The notes: a model not told the origin generated them from the letters alone. Shown: positions 28,179-37,814, counted from the first letter of the stretch. The stretch is DNA of 52,367 nt from Leptolyngbyaceae cyanobacterium HOT.MB2.61 (GCA_023511615.1 JAIMBL010000008.1:1-52367); one strand, 5' to 3'. Translations and numbers: made by a program.

Positions 28179-29126
28179 ATGAGCGACGAAGCAAACAATA
28201 TCCTCAAACAAGCGAACCAGGGAAGCGTTGCGGCGATTATCCAGGTATTGAATGAGAAACTCGCCGACTCCGGAGTTCGAACCCGTGCCGTTTTTGCTGA
28301 TGGCGTCCTGCAACTGTTGTGCGAAGCCGCCACCCTGGAGCAACTGGAACAATCCGTTCTCGTTGAGCGTGTACGGCAAATTCTGGAGGCGATCGCTCCC
28401 CGCAATATTCGTCGCGTCAATATCAATAGCCGTATTGTACGCGAGCAGCAACTTCTCTGGCTGGAGGAGATCAGCCGTGATCCTCAAAACCAATTGCTCT
28501 GGTCGGAAGAAATCACTCTGCGTAAACCTAATTTTTTTCAACAGCTTTTGGCCGATTGGAAAACAAGTCGAGGAGAATCCAGTAAAGCAGAACTCCCCCG
28601 ATTTTCTCCCCATCGTCTGCGGGAACAAAAGCAATTCTGGCGTGGACTCACCGGAGGCGCAAGCCTGAGTTTACTATTGCTGCTGGTAGGCTGGGCACTT
28701 TACCAAAAATTTGGCACTTCCGACCTGAAGCAAACCCGGCTCCAGACAACTCTCCCAACTGCCTCCAGCCCCTCTGCCAACCCAATCAGTACTCCGGCAG
28801 TCTCCAGCAACCCCTCGCCAGCCCCCAGTCTCCCCGTTTCCCAGGGAGATGCCTTCGTCAGAGCGGTCAGGCTGGCAGAACAGGCATCACGGGCAGGGTT
28901 AAGCGCAAAATCTTCGGCTGAATGGTTGGAACTGGCTGCTCGCTGGCAACAGGCATCTGATTTAATGGCCAGCGTCCCTGACAATGACCCGCGCTACCAG
29001 ACCGCTCAAAATCGGGCTGTTGCCTATCAGGAAAACAGTGAAACCGCCCTCCAGCAGTCTGACAAGTACAAAGCCCAACTTTCTGAAACCCGTGAACAGA
29101 CAGACTTTTCTGAGCAGAGCGAGTAA
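28179..29126 (+). CDS. Single-span protein with N-terminal cyanobacterial domain
   Basis: The 315-residue protein has a compact N-terminal domain (about 1-90) whose GSVAAIIQVLNEKLADSGV and LEAIAPRNIRRVNIN patterns recall a small domain repeated in several cyanobacterial proteins. A membrane span follows near 163-183 (GASLSLLLLLVGWALYQ). After that come a Pro/Ser/Thr-rich linker and an Ala/Gln-rich helical region. I cannot name a function. The stop lies five bases from the stop of the convergent HerA-like gene. Confidence 0.75.
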   Translation: MSDEANNILKQANQGSVAAIIQVLNEKLADSGVRTRAVFADGVLQLLCEAATLEQLEQSVLVERVRQILEAIAPRNIRRVNINSRIVREQQLLWLEEISRDPQNQLLWSEEITLRKPNFFQQLLADWKTSRGESSKAELPRFSPHRLREQKQFWRGLTGGASLSLLLLLVGWALYQKFGTSDLKQTRLQTTLPTASSPSANPISTPAVSSNPSPAPSLPVSQGDAFVRAVRLAEQASRAGLSAKSSAEWLELAARWQQASDLMASVPDNDPRYQTAQNRAVAYQENSETALQQSDKYKAQLSETREQTDFSEQSE

Positions 29127-29131
29127 CTCTG

Positions 29132-30859
29132 TTACTCAATGCTGACCCCCTGGACTGTTTTTGATCGCGATCGCCCACTCACGGGAGCCTGCTGAATTTG
29201 CCGCTCCCGTACCCGGTGGGGCTGAAAATGCTGTTGCCAGAGGTCAGGCGCATCCAACGTTGCCCCACCGTGCTGAGTCAAACGCTGGCGTACCTGGCAC
29301 AGGACAGGCGTATTGACACAGGCTCCTGCAATGATGACCTGCCCCTTCGTCAGAGCAGGCAGTTCCTTTAACAAATCGCGCCCGGCGGCCTCCACCCCGT
29401 ACTTGAGGCTGTCCTGGTCTACCGGGTTCACAATCCGCATAATAAACTGGCTCATGCATTGGGATAACACATCCGAATCGAGTTTGCCAGGTCGCTGGGT
29501 AATTAACCCAACTCCCAGGCCAAACTTACGGCCTTCACTCAGAATTGTGCGCAGGACTGACTTACAGCGGGATGGCTCATGGGCGGGGGCAAAGCGATGG
29601 GCTTCCTCCAGGAGAATGAAGACAGGATAGGGCAGATAATTTTCATCTTCTGGCCCAATCAGTTCCTTCAGAGTGTTCATTCGAGCCTGGTTCGCCTGCC
29701 GCAAAATGGCTGCACAAATCACCTGCTGCTCTTCCTGATTAATCTCATTCATTTGCACTACCGTCACTTGCCCTGGCTCAAACAAATCCCTGGGAGCAAG
29801 GTGCTCAAAGGCATGGAAGTAAGGAGATCGCTCCATCCGCTCTAACTTCCACTCCAGCGCTGGGGCAGAGGACCCCGATTTTTCGTTACCTTCCTCATCG
29901 GTCTGCCGGTCTGCCTCCCGTACCGCCGCCATCAAGTCCTGTACACCCCAGCGGTATTCCCCAGAGCGATGCTTCCTCACCAGTGAAAAGGCTTTGCTGA
30001 GAATGGATTTCTGGCGTTCCGTCATCTCCGGCAGCAAAATCAAAATATCCGAGTAGTCCAGAGAAGATACTCGAATGCGGATATCTTCTGGCTTTAAGAT
30101 TTTGACCTTTGGTGCATAGCCATCCTGCCCCTTGAACAGGGGATGCCCGCGCATTTCCGTTAGCGTTTCGTACTCACCATGGGGGTCAAAAATCAGGACT
30201 GCTGCCCGATTATGAGGCAACAACAGTTCCTCTACCAGCACTCCCGCTGTATAAGATTTTCCCGACCCGGTTCCAGCCAAAATGGCCATGTGGGTGCTGA
30301 CCAGTTCCTTCACATCAAGCGTGATTGGAACGGCATTTTCTTTCCGCAAGAGTAGCGAACCGACCTGCGCCGAACCCACCTGTCCAGGCTGTTTCCGATT
30401 CAGGACTCGCCTTAATAAGTCGTCGTCTGCCAGATACACCTTGGATCCGGGATCGGGAGTCTGGCGGGGATTCATAAATCCCAGGCGAGGGTCAAAATAG
30501 CCGATGACCTCAACAGTGACTTCGTAAACTTCGGGATTTGGGTAAGTAAATCCAACCAGAGCAGCGATCGCCTCTGGACTAATCTCCGTATCAGCAAAAA
30601 TACGGTCTGGAAGATGATCGATCAAACAGCGATTGGAGATTTTACCTAAAATCTGTAGGGGCGATCGCACTGTAACCCGTTCTCCGCTGGCTTCGTAATA
30701 AACGAACTCGCCAATTTTGACATGGCGGTTGTCCGCCGTGATGAACACATACTGATTTCCATTCTCGCCGGGTCCCTTAACCGTTCCAATCACATTGGCC
30801 GATCCCATCGCTCCGGTTGGCAGTACTGAATCTATCAAACCCGAATCGTCAACCTTCAT
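29132..30859 (-). CDS. HerA-like hexameric ATPase (DUF87)
   Basis: This 575-residue cytoplasmic protein has an N-terminal beta-rich HAS-barrel-like region (about 20-130), then a RecA/FtsK-type ATPase with Walker A GTGSGKS at 196-202, Walker B FILLEEAHRFAP and a conserved ITQRP sensor motif. HerA ATPases translocate DNA and usually pair with the NurA nuclease for end resection; related proteins occur in antiphage systems. No NurA or Sir2 gene is adjacent here, so it may be a stand-alone housekeeping protein. ATG 30859 is clear. Confidence 0.85.
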   Translation of the reverse strand: MKVDDSGLIDSVLPTGAMGSANVIGTVKGPGENGNQYVFITADNRHVKIGEFVYYEASGERVTVRSPLQILGKISNRCLIDHLPDRIFADTEISPEAIAALVGFTYPNPEVYEVTVEVIGYFDPRLGFMNPRQTPDPGSKVYLADDDLLRRVLNRKQPGQVGSAQVGSLLLRKENAVPITLDVKELVSTHMAILAGTGSGKSYTAGVLVEELLLPHNRAAVLIFDPHGEYETLTEMRGHPLFKGQDGYAPKVKILKPEDIRIRVSSLDYSDILILLPEMTERQKSILSKAFSLVRKHRSGEYRWGVQDLMAAVREADRQTDEEGNEKSGSSAPALEWKLERMERSPYFHAFEHLAPRDLFEPGQVTVVQMNEINQEEQQVICAAILRQANQARMNTLKELIGPEDENYLPYPVFILLEEAHRFAPAHEPSRCKSVLRTILSEGRKFGLGVGLITQRPGKLDSDVLSQCMSQFIMRIVNPVDQDSLKYGVEAAGRDLLKELPALTKGQVIIAGACVNTPVLCQVRQRLTQHGGATLDAPDLWQQHFQPHRVRERQIQQAPVSGRSRSKTVQGVSIE

Positions 30860-31027
30860 AGGCAGTTTGCCTGAACAATCCTTTCCTAACGGTTATAGCA
30901 GCTTCTTGAATGAGCAAAACGCATCACCAATAGCGAAGGCACACTATTGCAATGGAAATACCCCAATGGCAATAGCTTTTGATCAGGGATAGTCCAGATT
31001 TCATTTCTAGTACTTTTTGGTGTAAGT

Positions 31028-31082
31028 GGTTCTCCCAGCTTGCCGGTGAAAGAGTCGCTGATCACCAAACTCTCAGGAGAGC
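31028..31082. repeat. Family E short inverted-repeat element
   Basis: GGTTCTCCCAGCTTGCCGG at one end and AAACTCTCAGGAGAGCT at the other enclose GAAAGAGTCGCTGATC. The reverse complement aligns over about 55 bp with 49087-49142, which has perfect outer arms GGTTCTCCTG and CAGGAGAACC. A split copy lies near 23770-23885. Confidence 0.6.
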
Positions 31083-31303
31083 TGCGTAAGTTTAGTGAAA
31101 GGAGGGGAGTCAGAAGGGGGCAGTCGGGAATGGTCGGTTGATTTACGCCAGGCGCTCCCAGGTAGTTTCTGAAATATTCTCTATTTTCTGGAGTCAAGAA
31201 AATACGGATACTTTGGTGTTTGAAGCAGTGTAATCTAGAGCAAATTGGGTTATCTAATTGACTGAGTGCAAAGAAACTATTGGAGAATGGCACCGAATAA
31301 GCT

Positions 31304-31391
31304 CAGAACTGAAGTTCTGGCTCAAAGCTAAAGTCAGTTGAAACTGACTGAAACGCAAAGTTGTTAGGGTTTGAACCTGTTTTAACAGGTT
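31304..31391. repeat. Three consecutive short hairpins
   Basis: Hairpin 1 is CAGAACTGAAGTTCTG (31304-31319). Hairpin 2 is AGTCAGT-TGAA-ACTGACT (31332-31349). Hairpin 3 is AACCTGT-TTTA-ACAGGTT (31374-31391). The series resembles a multi-hairpin repeat that I recall from other filamentous cyanobacterial spacers. It might be transcribed from the left. Confidence 0.6.
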
Positions 31392-31573
31392 TCCGCCTTG
31401 ATCTTGAGATTTATCCCAAGGCTCTCAGGTCAGTAACCTTCAACCATTGGGCTTTGTCTAAGCTTCTTGGAAGTTTTCCGCTACGAATGGAACTGATTCG
31501 GGAACTCTAAAACTAGATTTGCAATTTTAAACCTTAAAGCAAACGGCAGAAACAGAATGGGGTTCAGCAATTC

Positions 31574-33670
31574 ATGGATATGGAACAGGGGACAGCACTT
31601 TTTGTTCGGAGAGCTAACCCGAATGGTGGCATGTTCTCAGACCTGCCCAAAGCCCCTATGTCCTCGTTAACCCACATCATCAGAGTAATTTGGGCGAAAG
31701 CTCTTTCCACTCCAGTCATGCGGAATGAAGACTTCGCCAGTCTCTGGCATCAGATTCTCCAAATCACTTCTACCCATTCTGATTTCAGTTCAATTCTTGG
31801 GGAACTTGCGGCTTCTTTAGGGGAAGCTTTTCAGGTAGATGGTTGCATCATTGCCCTTCCCGATGCTCAAGTCGCTTGCTGGCATTCTGGAAAATTACAG
31901 TTCATTCCACGTTTGCAGGCGGCAGAGATGGTATTCAAAGATTTACCAGCTCAATCCTCCGTTAACCTCTCTGATGTTGCTACGCCCTCAAAATGTACTG
32001 CTGATGAATTGACCTGGAAGTTACCAGAGCTCTGGAAGGCTATCCTCCAGTCTGCGGAGACCTCTTTTCCTATCCAGGCCCTTCTTGGCACCACCACCCA
32101 GTTTCAGGAGCAAGCAAATGGGCTCATCAGTCTAATGAAATCACTCCCCCACCCGTGGACAGAAGCAGAAATTGAAACACTTCACCTGGTGTCACAACCA
32201 ATCGCGATCGCCCTCTTCCAACTCCAATTTCAACAACAGCTCAACAAACGGGTTGATTACCAGGCAGTTGTTAATCGGCTCACGTTGGCGATCCGAAACT
32301 CATCAAACTTGCCTGAGATTCTGCAACTGGCTACCGAAAGCACAGCAAAAACCCTTCAAGTTAAACGAGGGATGCTGCTTCAACTCAAGTACTCAGATCC
32401 TCTCTTCAAAAGTCGCTTTCAAGAACACCTGCCTAAAATCCGGGCAACCGTTGTTTGTGAATCGTTCAGTGAATCGGCCCCCAACCATCGAGACCATCCA
32501 CCCATCAGTGCCCTTCACCAATCTTTCTGGATATCCGAGTGCACCCTCTGCCAATACGTACTGAACCATTCCAATGGCCCCATCAGTGCCACCGATCCGC
32601 AGCACTTACCCCAATTGGATAATAGCTCTGGCCTTTCTCCTATCTTTAACCTGGACCAGTTGCCAGCCTTGCTGCTGTCTCCCCTGGAAAGCCAGGGAGC
32701 CATTCTAGGCTTTCTTGTGTTCCAGCACAATCAATCCCGCGTCTGGCAACCCGAAGAGATTGAACTGGTCGAGCTGGTCAGCGCTCAGGTCAGCACTGCT
32801 ATCATTCAAACAGAGACCCTGCGACAGGTTCAGGCCCTCGTCGAAAAGCGCACAGCAGAACTACAGCAGAGTCTTTCGGTACAGGCCAAGCTGTATGAGC
32901 GGACTCGTCAACAGCTAGAACAACTCCGTCGCCTGAACCAGTTGAAAGATGAATTTTTGAGCACTGTAAGCCATGAGCTACGCACCCCTTTGACCAGCAT
33001 GACCATGGCAATTCGGATGTTGCGTCAGGTGGGGCTGTCCAGCGATCGCAGTGCCCACTATCTCGACATTCTGGAGCAGCAATGTGCCCAGGAAACCAAC
33101 CTGATTAACGACCTTCTGGCACTTCAGGAACTGGAATCCAAGCAGGTTTCCATCCAGCTTGAAGAAATCGACCTCAAGGAGCTGATCCGCGATCTGGAAA
33201 AGTCATTCAACCAGCAGTGGGCCGAGAAGGGGCTGAGCCTTGTCCTCGACCTTCCTCAAAAAAAACTTAAACTCAACAGCGATCGCGATAGCCTCAACCG
33301 CATTCTGCTTGAGTTGCTAACTAATGCAGGTAAGTACTCCAATCCCAACAATCCTGTTCACCTCAAAGTCACTCACCAACTGGACCAGCCCGTCAGTAAA
33401 GTCATCCTCACTCTCACCAATATCGGACCTGGCATTTCCCCAAGCGAAATTCCCTTCATTTTTGACAAATTTAGACGGTGCCAGGGAGCCACGCAAAATG
33501 CGATTCAAGGAACGGGATTAGGGCTGGCGCTCGTCAAGTCATTGGTTCAACTGCTAAACGGCAGCATCACTGTCTCTAGCTGCCCAATCGCAGATCCCCA
33601 ATCCTGGGAAACAAGCTTTAGTCTTTGCTTGCCTCAGTCACTCGATATTTCCGGGTCATTGCCTGGTTGA
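31574..33670 (+). CDS. GAF-domain sensor histidine kinase
   Basis: This 698-residue cytoplasmic kinase has two GAF-like sensor regions (about 55-200 and 225-410), a helical linker, then HisKA with the phospho-acceptor His467 in SHELRTPLTSM and a C-terminal ATPase domain with N-box ELLTNAGKYSNP, FDKFRRCQG and GTGLGLALV. No membrane span, PAS or receiver domain is seen, so a separate response regulator is expected. It is not adjacent to one. The first GAF has no obvious bilin-binding Cys context, but the second contains Cys-rich ECTLCQYVLNHS. ATG 31574 begins MDMEQGTALF. Confidence 0.9.
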   Translation: MDMEQGTALFVRRANPNGGMFSDLPKAPMSSLTHIIRVIWAKALSTPVMRNEDFASLWHQILQITSTHSDFSSILGELAASLGEAFQVDGCIIALPDAQVACWHSGKLQFIPRLQAAEMVFKDLPAQSSVNLSDVATPSKCTADELTWKLPELWKAILQSAETSFPIQALLGTTTQFQEQANGLISLMKSLPHPWTEAEIETLHLVSQPIAIALFQLQFQQQLNKRVDYQAVVNRLTLAIRNSSNLPEILQLATESTAKTLQVKRGMLLQLKYSDPLFKSRFQEHLPKIRATVVCESFSESAPNHRDHPPISALHQSFWISECTLCQYVLNHSNGPISATDPQHLPQLDNSSGLSPIFNLDQLPALLLSPLESQGAILGFLVFQHNQSRVWQPEEIELVELVSAQVSTAIIQTETLRQVQALVEKRTAELQQSLSVQAKLYERTRQQLEQLRRLNQLKDEFLSTVSHELRTPLTSMTMAIRMLRQVGLSSDRSAHYLDILEQQCAQETNLINDLLALQELESKQVSIQLEEIDLKELIRDLEKSFNQQWAEKGLSLVLDLPQKKLKLNSDRDSLNRILLELLTNAGKYSNPNNPVHLKVTHQLDQPVSKVILTLTNIGPGISPSEIPFIFDKFRRCQGATQNAIQGTGLGLALVKSLVQLLNGSITVSSCPIADPQSWETSFSLCLPQSLDISGSLPG

Positions 33671-33743
33671 ATAGATTTTTAATTAGGAAAGCGTAAATTT
33701 TCGAACCCTCGGCATTTGACGGGTAGACTAGATTCAAACAACT

Positions 33744-35432
33744 ATGGCAATGCTGAACCCCGCTGCACCGTCCAAACCTTTACGTTGGCAGCGCGCCCAC
33801 TATTCTCCTCTGGCGCGCCAGATGGATGTGTTTCTGTCGGCGGCTCAGCTCATGGTCTACCTCTGGTGGGACAGGGCAACCGCCAGACGTTCTTCCAAAT
33901 ATCGCAATCTGCGAGCCCAGTGGCTGGTTGGCACCCTTCTGGAACTGGGGCCCACCTTTATTAAAATTGGTCAGGCATTGTCTACCCGCGCGGACCTACT
34001 GCCCCTTGAATACGTCAAAGCACTGGGACAACTCCAGGACCGGGTACCAGAGTTTAATACAGAGACTGCGATCGCCATTGTTGAATCTGAACTGGGGAGC
34101 CCCCTCTATAAGCTATACAAGGACTTTGATCCAAAGCCCATCGCCGCCGCCAGCCTGGGACAAGTCCACAAAGCCCGCTTGCACACGGGAGAAGAAGTTG
34201 TCGTCAAAGTTCAGCGCCCTGGCTTAGAAAAACTGTTTGACTTAGACTTCAAAGTTCTGCGCAAACTCCTCCGCTTTTGCCAGCGCTACCTCCCCTGGAC
34301 CAGGCAGTACGATCTGGACGCGATTTACCAGGAATTTGCTTACATCCTCTATCGAGAAATTGACTACATTCAGGAAGCTATCAATGCCGATCGCTTCCGC
34401 TACAACTTCCGGAACCATCCCCGCATCATCGTCCCTAAAGTCTATCCTGACTTCACCACCAAACGGGTATTGACCATGGACTACGTGCCCGGCATCAAAA
34501 TTAACGATCGCCGTAGTCTGGAAGCCTGTGGCATCAATGTTAAAGAAATCAATCAGATTGGCATCTGCTATTATTTGAAACAGCTACTCCAGGATGGCTT
34601 CTTTCAGGCAGACCCCCACCCTGGCAATATGGCGGTTAGCCAGGATGGCTGCCTCATCTTTTATGACTTTGGCATGATGGCAGAGGTGCAATCCATCGAT
34701 AAGGACCAGATGGTCAGAACGTTCTTCGCCGTTCTACGCAAGGACGCGGATCAGGTGATTGAGACTTTAATCACTATGGGGCTGATTGAACCCACCTCTG
34801 ACATGACTCCTATCCGACGGATCATGCGCTTCATTCTGGAGCAATTTACCGAAAAGCCTGTCGAACTTCAGGCCTTCAACCAGATGCGAAATGAGGTTTA
34901 TGCTCTGTTTGAACAACAGCCGTTTCGCCTGCCAGCCAAAATGACCTTTATCCTGAAAGCACTCACGACACTCGATGGAGTAGCGCGGGATCTGGATCCC
35001 CAGTACAATTTGCTAGCAGCAGCCAAACCCTTTGTTAAAAGTATCGCTACCACTAGAGGGCAAGGTAATAGTTTAGGAGAACTGGCTAAACAAGCCAGGG
35101 AATACATCGCCTACAAACTGCGCCAGCCCAATGCCGTAGAACGCGTAATTCAGCGGCTAGAGGAGCGGTTAGAACAGGGTGAACTGGAAATCCGGGTACG
35201 TTCGCTCGAAACGGAGCGAGCCCTACGCAGCCTCAACCTGGCCCTGCGTAGCATGATCTATGCCAGCTTGACGGGGTTTGCATTGTTATCCGGAGTGGTA
35301 CTGCTGGTGGGGAGCTATAAGACCTGGGCGATCGCCGCCTTTGCTCTGGCTGGACTCGCCATTCTATTCCTGATTCGTTCCATGATTGACCTGGCTATTC
35401 GCGATCGATTTGATCGCCTGGCTGGTCGATAA
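33744..35432 (+). CDS. ABC1/UbiB-type atypical kinase
   Basis: This 562-residue protein has all UbiB/ABC1K signatures: KIGQALSTRADLLP (KxGQ region), AAASLGQVHKA (the Ala-rich nucleotide loop), VVVKVQRPG with the catalytic Lys, QADPHPGNM and YDFGMM. Two hydrophobic helices near the C-terminus (about 505-525 and 530-550) anchor it to a membrane. In bacteria UbiB supports ubiquinone synthesis; cyanobacterial and plastid members act on plastoquinone/tocopherol metabolism or photosystem maintenance. Which applies here cannot be read. It is encoded 73 bp after the kinase gene. Confidence 0.92.
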   Translation: MAMLNPAAPSKPLRWQRAHYSPLARQMDVFLSAAQLMVYLWWDRATARRSSKYRNLRAQWLVGTLLELGPTFIKIGQALSTRADLLPLEYVKALGQLQDRVPEFNTETAIAIVESELGSPLYKLYKDFDPKPIAAASLGQVHKARLHTGEEVVVKVQRPGLEKLFDLDFKVLRKLLRFCQRYLPWTRQYDLDAIYQEFAYILYREIDYIQEAINADRFRYNFRNHPRIIVPKVYPDFTTKRVLTMDYVPGIKINDRRSLEACGINVKEINQIGICYYLKQLLQDGFFQADPHPGNMAVSQDGCLIFYDFGMMAEVQSIDKDQMVRTFFAVLRKDADQVIETLITMGLIEPTSDMTPIRRIMRFILEQFTEKPVELQAFNQMRNEVYALFEQQPFRLPAKMTFILKALTTLDGVARDLDPQYNLLAAAKPFVKSIATTRGQGNSLGELAKQAREYIAYKLRQPNAVERVIQRLEERLEQGELEIRVRSLETERALRSLNLALRSMIYASLTGFALLSGVVLLVGSYKTWAIAAFALAGLAILFLIRSMIDLAIRDRFDRLAGR

Positions 35433-35611
35433 CCTGGTTCCACCAGGTCACCTGCTCGTGGGTAACTACGATACTTCTCAGTTGCATCAGGTTTTCGGGA
35501 GGCGAGCAATCTGTTATCGCGGTAGTCATTGTGAGCGGGATGGGATCAGAGAGGAACCCATCTCACAAAGGAGAAGATTCCTGAAGCTCCTTCCCTTATA
35601 AAATCTTGAAA

Positions 35612-35684
35612 TACCCCCAGGGGAATTCGAATCCCCGTCGCCTCCGTGAAAGGGAGGTGTCCTAGGCCTCTAGACGATGGGGGC
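35612..35684 (-). tRNA. tRNA-Glu (TTC)
   Basis: The minus strand folds as a complete 73-nt tRNA: acceptor GCCCCCA/TGGGGGT (with G1-T72 wobble), anticodon stem CCTCC/GGAGG, anticodon loop CTTTCAC with TTC at 35648-35650, and T arm with GATTCGAATTC. The 3' CCA is not encoded. In cyanobacteria this tRNA also feeds tetrapyrrole synthesis through glutamyl-tRNA reductase. It lies downstream of the ABC1 kinase on the opposite strand. Confidence 0.97.
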
Positions 35685-35810
35685 ACATCAGCTACCCGTG
35701 TATTAACCAGACCTTTATTAAACTAACGAATGGAGTTACATCTTGTCAACTCGAAACTTCGAAAAGTCTTAATCCGCATCTGCCGCTATCGATTGAGATC
35801 GGGTACCATC

Positions 35811-36086
35811 CTACGCCAAATCCCTGGAATTCCGTAGCCGGATCAACCGACGTCGCATTTGAGGAGAAGCTTGCAGTTCAGGAACTTCGTGGGCTTCCAC
35901 CTCAATCTGGATTGGCTCCATATACTCGTCTGAACCACAAGCAAAGGCTTCAATCAACATCTCCAGGAGCTTGTCGCGATCGCTCAAAACTCCTTTTTCC
36001 TCAATCAGCCTGAACTTGAGATGAATTTCACACTCATAAACGCCCACCTCAGCGTTTGTGGGTCGACATTCTAAATCGTGTTTCAT
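35811..36086 (-). CDS. Small conserved cyanobacterial protein
   Basis: This 91-residue protein starts MKHDLECRPTNAEVGVYECE and ends in a basic helix (SPQMRRRLIRLRNSRDLA). It is predicted soluble, alpha/beta. It resembles a small family that annotation pipelines have linked to heterocyst differentiation regulators (Npun_R1517-like), but my recollection is weak and I would not transfer that name. ATG 36086 is chosen. A TTG at 36161 would add a 25-residue hydrophobic-mixed segment with poor support, although it cannot be excluded. Confidence 0.65.
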   Translation of the reverse strand: MKHDLECRPTNAEVGVYECEIHLKFRLIEEKGVLSDRDKLLEMLIEAFACGSDEYMEPIQIEVEAHEVPELQASPQMRRRLIRLRNSRDLA

Positions 36087-36801
36087 TGGTGGAAGCAGAC
36101 CTACCTGCACTACGAGAGAAAACGAATCACATTTGACGAGTTGCTGTTGCAGATTTTTCAAAGCCCAGATAACTGGATTCTATGAAAATTCCTCGTCTTA
36201 ACTTAAAGCTAACATTCCCACAATTTGATCTAGATCCGCTAAATAGCTGAACCTAAAAGTAACCAATTTTGAAAACTTGTTTTCTCCTTTAAAGAAGGTT
36301 TCTACTTTTAATAAATAGTCATCTAATTGTCATGTGATTTTGCAATTGATACACACAGTTAATGAATAACACTGATTTGTCCGTCAGGATATCGATTTGA
36401 ATAAATTTTTAGTGAGGACAGACGAGCAGTATTTGAAGCAAAATTGAAGACCACTCCTAGTCCTATCAGCAAAGCTATACCCTCCAGGGGAAGCGCCTAA
36501 TCGGCAATCTCCTTGATGAGAAAGTACTTTTTTCGACAAAGGTTTATTTTTTACATTTCCACTTATACGTACTTTTTCCCAATCATTTGAAGCATCAGCG
36601 TTATCTTGAAACATCTACCCGTTAGCCAAGACAATTATGATCCTTCTACTACTTAAGGATACTGATTCACGCTGCATTAACGCGTATCTCTCAAATTTTG
36701 CTAGCGGATTATACGGACGTCATGCTATTAACTGATACATCAGCAGTGTAAATTTTTAGAAAAAATTATTCCGAATTCATCTTGATTGTTAGTGATTAAA
36801 G

Positions 36802-36832
36802 CATCGACTAACTAATTCCAGCTTAGTCGATG
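36802..36832. other. Isolated perfect hairpin in AT-rich region
   Basis: CATCGACTAA (36802-36811) and TTAGTCGATG (36823-36832) pair perfectly with an 11-nt loop. On the minus strand it is followed by CTTTAATCACT, not a strong U-run, so a terminator role is uncertain. A small RNA is an alternative. Confidence 0.4.
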
Positions 36833-37111
36833 AGAAAGCACACCAGAATACTGTGATCTTCATCACGTTTCAAGTTGTTGACCGATTTGGAAACGGATTT
36901 AAAAATCAAATTGAGGAAAACCACTGTACAGTGAAGAGGGAGACGCTTTGAGAGGATGTTTTGTCTAAAGGGATGTTCTATAGAACGCCACCTTCAAGGA
37001 TTGATACCGACTCAGCCTGCGCCTATGAAGCTGACTGACAAGGGCTTTGAAAGACTTCTTGCTCCGTTTTCAACCCGCCCCATAATAGCGGCTTCCCCAA
37101 ACGTCTTAATG

Positions 37112-37229
37112 TAAGTAGGTAGACATAATTAATTGGAAGAAAGGGGAGTGGGGGCGTTGCCCTCAGGCAGCGAGCTTCACCCTCTCCACTCCCAAAACCA
37201 TCTTTAATTGAATTGCACCCAGCTACTTA
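37112..37229. repeat. Family C miniature element, copy C2
   Basis: The element starts TAAGTAGGTAGACATAATTAATTGG and ends TTGCACCCAGCTACTTA, with a GTGGGGGCGTTGCCC hairpin inside. It lies 27 bp before the GTG start of the next gene and so must contribute to that gene's leader. Confidence 0.75.
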
Positions 37230-37256
37230 TTTTTTCAACCGTCTTATTAACTACCT

Positions 37257-37814
37257 GTGCCAGAGCCATCGATCTCTATTTTCAAGATTTCTCCTCTCAT
37301 TCGCCTCACTTTACTGAGTCTCTATCTGGCTCTAACTATTCCGCTGCCATTTCTGCCACAGGTAGCGGGAACAGTGATTCCGCCTTCGCTTTTGTGGGCC
37401 GGACTTGGTTTGGGAGGAATAGCTTTGTACGGAGCCCTGGCTGAGCAAGTCGTTTTAGGTGAGCAGGGCATTCAAGTCACCTATCCCAGTTGGGTTCCTG
37501 GCTTGCTGCGTCGCGGTTGGTCTCTCTCGTGGTCAGAAATTAAGGCTTTGAAACCGCGTTCCACAGGGCAGGGAGGCGTGGTCTACTATTTTGTGAGCCA
37601 TTCAGGTGAAGCGTATTTACTGCCCATGCGCGTCGCAGGCTTTGCGCAACTTGTACGCCAGGTGCAGTTCTATACAGGAATCGATACCACTGATGTGCGT
37701 CCCCTTGCCCAACCCTGGATGTATTTCATTCTGCTGGGATTAACGTTGCTGCTGTTGACAGTTGACGGTTGGATAATTTGGACGGTGGTTAGCCAACCTT
37801 TTGCGCTTTCCTGA
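37257..37814 (+). CDS. Membrane protein with PH-like middle domain, unknown function
   Basis: This 185-residue protein has two hydrophobic segments at the N-terminus (about 15-35 and 40-65) and one at the C-terminus (about 153-178). The soluble middle (70-145) is beta-rich with GEQGIQVTYPSWVPGLLRRGW and SWSEIKALKPR, a pattern found in small PH-like membrane-associated domains of bacteria. Only a GTG at 37257 is available as start. It precedes an ABC ATPase by 129 bp and could be its neighbour in an operon, but it does not look like a classic permease. Confidence 0.65.
   Translation: MPEPSISIFKISPLIRLTLLSLYLALTIPLPFLPQVAGTVIPPSLLWAGLGLGGIALYGALAEQVVLGEQGIQVTYPSWVPGLLRRGWSLSWSEIKALKPRSTGQGGVVYYFVSHSGEAYLLPMRVAGFAQLVRQVQFYTGIDTTDVRPLAQPWMYFILLGLTLLLLTVDGWIIWTVVSQPFALS

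Larger units (their letters stand above)
30860..31573. other. 714-bp gene-free region with family E repeat and hairpin series
   Basis: No gene is supported. The region contains a family E element at 31028-31082 and three consecutive short hairpins at 31304-31391. A minus-strand frame at 30886-31293 runs through the repeat and has no ribosome binding site. The promoter of the histidine kinase should lie at its right end. Confidence 0.5.
36087..37256. other. 1.17-kb AT-rich gene-poor region
   Basis: Base composition drops clearly below the neighbours and no frame has both a ribosome binding site and protein-like sequence. It holds a perfect 10-bp hairpin at 36802-36832, runs such as ATAAATTTTTAG and TTTTTTCGACAAAGGTTTATTTTTTAC, and repeat C2 at its right end. 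It could hide a regulatory RNA, a long leader, or a decayed gene. Confidence 0.5.

Noticed and set aside
35433-35611. Terminator ACCTGGTTCCACCAGGT after the ABC1 kinase
   Set aside because: The hairpin is short and no U-run follows it.
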